Notes under the pieces: generated by a model
What the model saw: only the letters and a program-made list of their open reading frames with translations
Databases searched by the model: none
What the model was told of the DNA's origin: nothing
Program-made: the position numbers and the translations under genes
Assembly: GCF_000934605.2 (NCBI RefSeq)
Contig: NZ_CP010897.2
Span: 1,488,001 to 1,552,000, forward strand
Source of the DNA: Pandoraea vervacti
Lineage (GTDB): Bacteria > Pseudomonadota > Gammaproteobacteria > Burkholderiales > Burkholderiaceae
DNA: 64,000 nt
Reading direction: 5' to 3'
Shown: piece by piece, positions 59,170 to 64,000 of the stretch
Layout: the number at the start of each line of letters is the position of its first letter
How positions within the stretch are numbered: position 1 is the stretch's first letter

Positions 59170-59925
59170 GTGCTGCGCTTCAAGGACAAGGTAGTGCTCG
59201 TCACCGGTGCCGGATCGGGCATTGGTTATGCGACGGCTGAACGTATTGCCCAGGAGGGCGGAAAGCTCCTTCTGGCAGATATCAACGGCGACGCGCTGCG
59301 CCGCGCGGGCGATGCCATTCAGGCGGCACACGCAACGGAATACGGCACCTTCGTATTCGATGCGTCCGACATGGCCGGCACGCGCGAAATGGTCAAGACT
59401 GCCGCCGCGCATTTCGGACGCCTCGACGTACTCTGCAACATCGCAGGCATCGCCGGCGGATGGCACACACACGAGATGCCCGAGGCGGATTACAAACGCA
59501 TGATGGCAATCAACGTCGACGGCGTGTTTGCCAGTTGCCAGGAGGCGATCCCTCACTTGATCGAGACGAAAGGCAACATCGTCAATATGGCCTCGGCTTC
59601 ATCGAAACAGGGACAACCGTACACCGCCGCGTACTGTGCGTCCAAAGCCGCGGTCGTGGCCATTACGCGTTGCCTCGCGGTCGAGTATGCGGGCAACGGC
59701 GTGCGTGCCAATGCAGTGTGCCCGGGGGGCGTCAATACCAACATCCATCACACCATCCAGTTCCCGAAAGATGCGGACGCGAAGATGATGGAAAAGCTCT
59801 ATCCGTTGTTTCCGATTGCAGAGCCGCACGAGATCGCCGCTGCGATTGCGTATCTGGCTTCAGATGAGGCGCGATACGTCACCGGCGTTGATTTCTCGAT
59901 CGACGGTGGCCAGACGGTGTCGTAA
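59170..59925 (+). CDS. SDR-family oxidoreductase
   Basis: 251 residues starting with GTG after a strong GGAGGAG site. VLVTGAGSGIGYATAERIA binds the cofactor, CNIAG replaces NNAG, the Ser is in NMASASSKQG, and YCASKAAVVAITRCLAVEYAGNGVRANAVCPGGV holds the catalytic Tyr/Lys. It lies 16 bp after the previous SDR and 26 bp before the OYE gene, so all are probably one transcript. A hydroxysteroid dehydrogenase is a fair guess from context. Confidence 0.85.
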   Translation: MLRFKDKVVLVTGAGSGIGYATAERIAQEGGKLLLADINGDALRRAGDAIQAAHATEYGTFVFDASDMAGTREMVKTAAAHFGRLDVLCNIAGIAGGWHTHEMPEADYKRMMAINVDGVFASCQEAIPHLIETKGNIVNMASASSKQGQPYTAAYCASKAAVVAITRCLAVEYAGNGVRANAVCPGGVNTNIHHTIQFPKDADAKMMEKLYPLFPIAEPHEIAAAIAYLASDEARYVTGVDFSIDGGQTVS

Positions 59926-59951
59926 ATCCGACGCACGATAACGCAATTGGG

Positions 59952-62096
59952 ATGCACACAAGTATGAGTAAATCGTTTTCGCATTTGCTGTCGCCCGGTC
60001 GGATTGGCAGCATGGAGCTCCGGAACCGCATTTTCATGTCGCCGATGGGGTCCAACCTGGCGGAGCCGGACGGATTTTGTGGAGACCGTCTCGCGCAATA
60101 CTATGCCGCGCGCGCCAAAGGGGGCGCCGCCATGGTCATCATGGGGTCCGTGGGCGTGGCCTACCCTCGGGGCTCGGGGAATCAGATGCAGGTGGCGATC
60201 TCCGACGACAAATACATTCCGGGCCTGGCAAAGGTCGCCGAGGCGGTGCACGCGCATGGCTGCAAGATCGCTGTCCAATTGCAGCACGCCGGGGCGATCG
60301 CGGTGAACGAACCGCTGCGCGGCATGCCGCTGCTCGTGCCTTCGACACCGACGCAAAAAGACTTCGATTGGCCGGTAGATCTCACGCCGCAGGAAAACAA
60401 GGACATGTTCGAGGTGTTCTTCCAGCCGGGGGTGAAGATTGAGTACCAGGAGGCGAGCGAGGACGACATCGAATGGCTGATCGATGCGTTCGCCGAAGCG
60501 GCGGTGCGCGCTAAAGCCGCGGGCATCGATGGGGTCGAAATCCACGCCGGTCACGGTTACATCCTTTCCGCATTCCTGTCCCCGTCGAGCAACAAGCGCA
60601 CCGACCGGTGGGGCGGCACGCTCGAGAACCGCGCCCGATTGCTCGTCGAGATCGTGCGTCGCATCCGCACCGCGGTAGGGCCGGATTACCCCGTTTGGTT
60701 CCGAATCGATGGCGTCGAGCATCTGAAGAACGACGGCATTACGATCGACGACGCGATCGCAGCCACCAAGCTGGGCGTCGCGGCCGGCGCCGATGCCGTG
60801 CACGTCACGATGTATGCGGACGCCAGCAAGGGCATCAGCTTCACGGAAGCGCATACGGTCCAGCAACCCGGCAAATATGTCCCCTATGCGGCAGCCATCA
60901 AGGCGAACGTCGACGTGCCGGTAATCACGGTCGGCCGTGTGGAGCCGGAGTTGGCCGACGCCTATATCGCGCAAGGGAAGTTCGATTTCCTGGCCATGGC
61001 CCGCAAGCTCCTGGCGGACGATGAATTGCCGAACAAGCTCATGGCCGGTCGCCCCGACCTGATTCGGCCGTGTATCTATTGCTACACCTGCATCAGCCAG
61101 ATCTTTCTCGGTTCGCACACGCGATGTGCTGTCAATGCGCGAACCGGGTTTGAACAAAGCACCGGTATCGAACCTGCCGCAAGCCGCAAGAAGGTGATGG
61201 TGATCGGCGGTGGGCCGGCAGGCATGGAGGTCGCGCGGGTCGCGACGCTGCGTGGACACGACGTGCAACTGTTCGAGGCATCCGATCGTCTCGGAGGGAC
61301 CGCATTCTTCTCCTCGATCGTCTATCCGGAGAACGGGAAGCTGATCGACTATCTGCAAGCACAACTGCACGAACTGGAGATTCCGACACACCTGCAAACG
61401 CGGGTGACGCCGGAACTCGTTCGCGGCATGAAGCCGGACGCCATCGTGGTGGCCACCGGTGCACGCCGCGCTTCGGTGAAGGTGCCGGGTTACGACCTTG
61501 CGCATGTGCTGAGCGGGGACGAGCTGCGCGAGATGGTCACAGGCAAGCTTGGCGCCTCGGTCAAACGCAAGCTCAATCTTCGCTGGCGCCTGATGATCAA
61601 CACGGGAAAGCGCATTGGCCTGCTCAACAACAATCGTGTCATCAACAAGCTCAGCGAGCGGTTTCTTCCTCTGGGAGAACATGTCCTGATCTATGGCGGT
61701 GGCCTCGTGGGCGTCGAGGTCGCGGAGTTTCTCGCGGAGCGTCATCGGAAAGTGACGCTGATCGAACCGGGGCCGGCCTTCGGCAAGGAACTGATGATCG
61801 TTCGCCGGTGGCGGATCATGGACTCCCTGCGCAAGCTCGGGGTTCGGATGCTCAAGGAGTGCGAGCTGATCGAGATCAAGCCGGGCAAGGCGTCCTATCG
61901 AACCGGCAACGGACAGATTCAGACGATTCGCGCCGACACGGTGATCATGGCGCTGGGCGCGGAGCCGAGCGGTTCGGATCTGACCGAGCACATGAAGGCG
62001 ATCTGCAGCGAAGTGCACTGCGTTGGCGATGCCGACGAGTTGGGTTACATCGAAGGTGCCGTGCGCAACGGGCATCGCGTAGCGCGCGCAATCTAA
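59952..62096 (+). CDS. OYE-type FMN/[4Fe-4S]/FAD oxidoreductase (2,4-dienoyl-CoA reductase or BaiH-like)
   Basis: The 714-residue protein has an N-terminal FMN TIM barrel (LLSPGRIGSMELRNRIFMSPMGSNL, HAGHGYILSAFLSP, RWGGTLENRARLLVEIVRRIR). A cluster motif CIYCYTCISQIFLGSHTRC follows, then a C-terminal FAD/NAD(P) part (VMVIGGGPAGMEVARVATLRGH, VLIYGGGLVGVEVAEFLAERH). The Cys spacing C-x2-C-x2-C-x11-C resembles trimethylamine dehydrogenase more than FadH (C-x2-C-x3-C). Family members reduce enoyl bonds or desaturate 3-oxo bile-acid CoAs. A ring-A or dienoyl substrate is plausible. Confidence 0.88.
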   Translation: MHTSMSKSFSHLLSPGRIGSMELRNRIFMSPMGSNLAEPDGFCGDRLAQYYAARAKGGAAMVIMGSVGVAYPRGSGNQMQVAISDDKYIPGLAKVAEAVHAHGCKIAVQLQHAGAIAVNEPLRGMPLLVPSTPTQKDFDWPVDLTPQENKDMFEVFFQPGVKIEYQEASEDDIEWLIDAFAEAAVRAKAAGIDGVEIHAGHGYILSAFLSPSSNKRTDRWGGTLENRARLLVEIVRRIRTAVGPDYPVWFRIDGVEHLKNDGITIDDAIAATKLGVAAGADAVHVTMYADASKGISFTEAHTVQQPGKYVPYAAAIKANVDVPVITVGRVEPELADAYIAQGKFDFLAMARKLLADDELPNKLMAGRPDLIRPCIYCYTCISQIFLGSHTRCAVNARTGFEQSTGIEPAASRKKVMVIGGGPAGMEVARVATLRGHDVQLFEASDRLGGTAFFSSIVYPENGKLIDYLQAQLHELEIPTHLQTRVTPELVRGMKPDAIVVATGARRASVKVPGYDLAHVLSGDELREMVTGKLGASVKRKLNLRWRLMINTGKRIGLLNNNRVINKLSERFLPLGEHVLIYGGGLVGVEVAEFLAERHRKVTLIEPGPAFGKELMIVRRWRIMDSLRKLGVRMLKECELIEIKPGKASYRTGNGQIQTIRADTVIMALGAEPSGSDLTEHMKAICSEVHCVGDADELGYIEGAVRNGHRVARAI

Positions 62097-62109
62097 CGGC
62101 GGACAGACA

Positions 62110-62571
62110 ATGACCACAGACGACAAAGCGAGCGCAAGTCTGCGCGATAGCAACAAGGCTATTTTCGCCACCATGCTCGGGCACCTGGGCCGCAAGGAAT
62201 TCGATCAGTTTGAGTCGTACCTTGCGGACGACGTGTATCAGGACTGGCCGTATCTGCCGATCCCCAACATGGACAGCAAAATCGTGGGGAATCGGAAACT
62301 CCGCGAATTCATCGAGGCCGGAACCCAGGCGTTCGATCCCTATGCGTACGAGATCAGCCAGTACTACGACATGGCGGATCCGTCGACCCTGATCGTCGAG
62401 TACACCTCGCATACCACGTACCACCCAACGGGCAAACCCTACAGCAACGCTTATCTGGGCATTCTGCGATTTGCGCAAGGCAAAGTGACCTATTGGCGAG
62501 AGTATTTGAATCCGCTCATCATCAAGGAAAGTCTGATGGGCGACTTTGACAAACCGGTGAAGACATCATGA
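62110..62571 (+). CDS. SnoaL-like / NTF2-fold protein
   Basis: The 153-residue protein has the cone-shaped NTF2 fold pattern: MLGHLGRKEFDQFESYLADDVYQDWPYLPIP, IVGNRKLREFIEAGTQAF, IVEYTSHTTYHPTGKPYSNAYLGILRFAQGKVTYWREYLNPLII. The fold is shared with ketosteroid isomerase, SnoaL cyclases and limonene epoxide hydrolase. I cannot place a Tyr/Asp catalytic set with confidence, so the activity is open. It overlaps the next gene by 4 bp. Confidence 0.75.
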   Translation: MTTDDKASASLRDSNKAIFATMLGHLGRKEFDQFESYLADDVYQDWPYLPIPNMDSKIVGNRKLREFIEAGTQAFDPYAYEISQYYDMADPSTLIVEYTSHTTYHPTGKPYSNAYLGILRFAQGKVTYWREYLNPLIIKESLMGDFDKPVKTS

Positions 62572-63047
62572 ACGAACGGGCTTCGGAGACAGATGTAGTG
62601 GCAGCGCTTGATCGGCTATGCGCGATTGAAGCGATTCGCGTGTTGAAGGCGCGCTACTTTCGCTACGTGGACACGAAGGATCGTCAAGGCCTTGCCTCGC
62701 TGTTTGCCGAGAATGCAACGCTCGACATGAGCGAAGCCGCAGGGGGCGAAGCCGACAAGTCCGCCATCGTCAAGGGCGCCGCCGAGATCGCAAACTTCAT
62801 TCTTGCGGCGACCGAAGGCGCGACAACCGTCCACCTCGGTGGCATGCCGGAGATCCATGTCCTTTCCCCGACGTCCGCTTCAGCCGTTTGGGCCATGACC
62901 GACCATTTGCGTTGGCCCGATGAATTCGCCATGCCGTTTCATCGAATGACCGGACACGGTCATTACCACGACACCTATGTGCGCGTACACGGCGAGTGGC
63001 GGATCCAGTCGTCAAAGCTCACGCGCTTGCGTGTCGACGTCGTGTAG
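62568..63047 (+). CDS. SnoaL_4-like / NTF2-fold protein
   Basis: The 159-residue protein begins MNERASETDVVAALDRLCAIEAIRVLKARYFRYVDTKDRQGLASLFAENATLDM, a typical start of the SnoaL_4 (bile-acid 7alpha-dehydratase-like, BaiE) group. It continues HLGGMPEIHVLSPTSASAVWAMTD and ends with a beta-strand HDTYVRVHGEWRIQSSKLTRLRVDVV. A dehydratase or isomerase on a steroid ring is a reasonable hypothesis, not proof. Start and stop are close to their neighbours, in one operon. Confidence 0.75.
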   Translation: MNERASETDVVAALDRLCAIEAIRVLKARYFRYVDTKDRQGLASLFAENATLDMSEAAGGEADKSAIVKGAAEIANFILAATEGATTVHLGGMPEIHVLSPTSASAVWAMTDHLRWPDEFAMPFHRMTGHGHYHDTYVRVHGEWRIQSSKLTRLRVDVV

Positions 63048-63066
63048 CGATCGGACGTTTTTTCCT

Positions 63067-63693
63067 ATGGCTAACGTCTACGCGCTCGACGGCGTGATCC
63101 CGGTCGTGGCCTCCGACGCATTTGTCCATCCGTCCGCAGTGTTGATTGGTGACGTGATCATCGGGCGACGATGCTACATCGGTCCGACCGCCTGTTTGCG
63201 CGGTGACTTCGGTCGTATCGAAATCAAGGACGGGGCGAACGTGCAGGATGGGTGTGTGCTGCACGGCTATCCGGAGACCGACACCGTCGTCGAGGAGGGC
63301 GGACATATTGGCCACGGGGCGATTCTGCATGCGTGCCGAATCGGGCGAAATGCGTTGATCGGGATGAATGCCGTTGTCATGGATGGTGCGGTCGTCGGAG
63401 AGCACAGCATTGTCGCGGCCATGAGCCTCGTGAAAGAGGGGGCCAACGTGGCAGCACGTACGCTGGTGGCCGGAATGCCCGCTCGCGTGGTACGGGCGCT
63501 GACGGATGAGGAGTTGGCCTGGAAGACCGACGGCACATCGCTTTACGAGGATCTGGCGCAGTTGTGTCGGCGCTCCCTCGTGGCGACGACACCGTTGGCG
63601 TCGGTGGAACCGGATCGCCCTCGAATCGATGTGGGGCGGGCGATTCCGTTGCATCTGATCAAAGCAATGAGGGCCAGAGGAACGCAGCCGTGA
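63067..63693 (+). CDS. Gamma-carbonic-anhydrase-like hexapeptide protein (PaaY/CaiE type)
   Basis: 208 residues. Repeats of the left-handed beta-helix run from about residue 15 to 145 (HPSAVLIGDVIIGRRCYIGP, GDFGRIEIKDGANVQDGCVLHGYP, GHIGHGAILHACRIGRNALIGMNAVVMDGAVVGEHSIVAA). Three His suitable as metal ligands lie in VLHGY and HIGHGAILHA. PaaY, the closest named relative, acts as a thioesterase that relieves CoA depletion in aromatic degradation; a similar protective role here is inferred. ATG 63067 is preferred; the earlier in-frame start overlaps the preceding gene. Confidence 0.85.
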   Translation: MANVYALDGVIPVVASDAFVHPSAVLIGDVIIGRRCYIGPTACLRGDFGRIEIKDGANVQDGCVLHGYPETDTVVEEGGHIGHGAILHACRIGRNALIGMNAVVMDGAVVGEHSIVAAMSLVKEGANVAARTLVAGMPARVVRALTDEELAWKTDGTSLYEDLAQLCRRSLVATTPLASVEPDRPRIDVGRAIPLHLIKAMRARGTQP

Positions 63694-64000
63694 AGACCAT
63701 TGTGATCGTCGGCGCGGGGTTTAGCGGGACGGCGCTGGCCGTGAATTTGCTCAGGATGGCGACGCCGGGTTCCGTTCAGCTCGTACTGGTCAACCGCTCA
63801 GGGGCGCAGGCGCGTGGCGTGGCTTACGGGACACGCAGCGCGAAGCACATTCTGAATGTGCCTGCCGGCAATATGAGTGCGCTGCCGGATCACCCGGGGC
63901 ACTTTCTCGAATTCTGCGCCCGGACCGACCCGCTGGTTCGCCCGGAGTCTTTCGTTTCGCGCGAACGTTACGGCAGCTATCTGGCGTGGCTGCTCGATCA
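63690..64000 (+). CDS. FAD/NAD(P)-binding protein, N-terminal part (runs off the window)
   Basis: The gene starts with GTG overlapping the previous stop by 4 bp and is open to the right edge, about 103 codons. It begins MKTIVIVGAGFSGTALAVNLL, a Rossmann FAD site, followed by VNRSGAQARGVAYGT and HILNVPAGNMSALPDHPGHFLEFC. This is the COG4529-type FAD-NAD(P)-binding family. The function is unknown; it is the last visible member of the cysD-started gene string. Confidence 0.8.
   Translation, partial: MKTIVIVGAGFSGTALAVNLLRMATPGSVQLVLVNRSGAQARGVAYGTRSAKHILNVPAGNMSALPDHPGHFLEFCARTDPLVRPESFVSRERYGSYLAWLLD

Noticed and set aside
59799..62195. 798-codon open frame on the minus strand opposite the OYE gene
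   Set aside because: Its sequence is Arg/His-rich with no family pattern. It is the antisense shadow of a GC-rich gene that has clear FMN, Fe-S and FAD motifs.
1..64000. CRISPR arrays, phage genes, integrase, rRNA or additional tRNAs
   Set aside because: No regularly spaced repeats, phage structural genes, recombinase or other RNA genes were seen apart from the one tRNA-Ser and the two IS elements.

Overview
The window is high-GC DNA from a betaproteobacterium of the Burkholderiaceae, most likely Pandoraea or a close relative. The evidence is the housekeeping order lolA-rarA-serS at the left edge (bases 2-3641), the codon usage, and the protein types. A tRNA-Ser(CGA) with its own promoter and terminator (3660-3878) follows. 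From about 3.9 kb to the right edge almost every gene belongs to one catabolic locus for steroids or very similar polycyclic isoprenoids.

Layout. 3916-6547 (minus): etfB-etfA-tetR. 6763-9736: thiolase, a fused MaoC hydratase resembling ChsH2/ChsH1, and an enoyl-CoA hydratase, probably for side-chain removal. 9912-13347: a periplasmic YCF48 protein and an RND/MMPL exporter-type protein. 13509-16527: DUF1302 and DUF1329 envelope proteins. 16751-24726: proton-translocating transhydrogenase pntAA-pntAB-pntB, an SDR, an MFS carrier, a Baeyer-Villiger monooxygenase and an SDR. 24821-27827 (minus): an SDR and a phytanoyl-CoA-dioxygenase gene broken by an IS2-type element, divergent from an AraC regulator. 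29011-30794 (minus): an SDR and an HSL-type esterase. 31054-39258: hsaA-like oxygenase, KstD-like dehydrogenase, two SDRs, KshB-like reductase, FadD3-like ligase, SDR. 39436-41702: kshA and hsaC. 41704-42605: an IS5-family element. 42622-55066: a 12-gene operon matching the actinobacterial KstR2 (HIP, C/D-ring) gene set: ipdA, ipdB, ipdC, echA20, fadA6, ipdF, fadE30 and partners. 55435-64000: cysD-cysNC, two SDRs, an OYE-type iron-sulfur flavoenzyme, two SnoaL-fold proteins, a gamma-carbonic-anhydrase-like protein and the start of an FAD/NAD(P)-binding protein.

How the genes work together (inference from families). An envelope module takes up the hydrophobic substrate. Thiolase and hydratase, or BVMO and esterase, remove the C17 side chain. 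KstD and KshAB open ring B, HsaA and HsaC open ring A, and FadD3 with the ipd/fadE genes degrades the remaining C/D-ring propionate. ETF, transhydrogenase and possibly cysDNC supply redox and cofactor support. Genes for hsaB, hsaD and hsaEFG are not in the window.

The main discovery is a shared promoter architecture. Ten copies of TAGTCY-N4-GGACGATG stand in front of ten transcription units, always pointing at the gene. A -10-like hexamer (NANNNT) begins 21 nt after the motif in nine copies and 20 nt after it in one. The dyad GTCC-N4-GGAC is therefore centred near -42.5, the position of a class II activator. This unites etf, pnt, cysDNC, the envelope module and the ring-degradation operons in one predicted regulon. 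Its regulator is not evident in the window.
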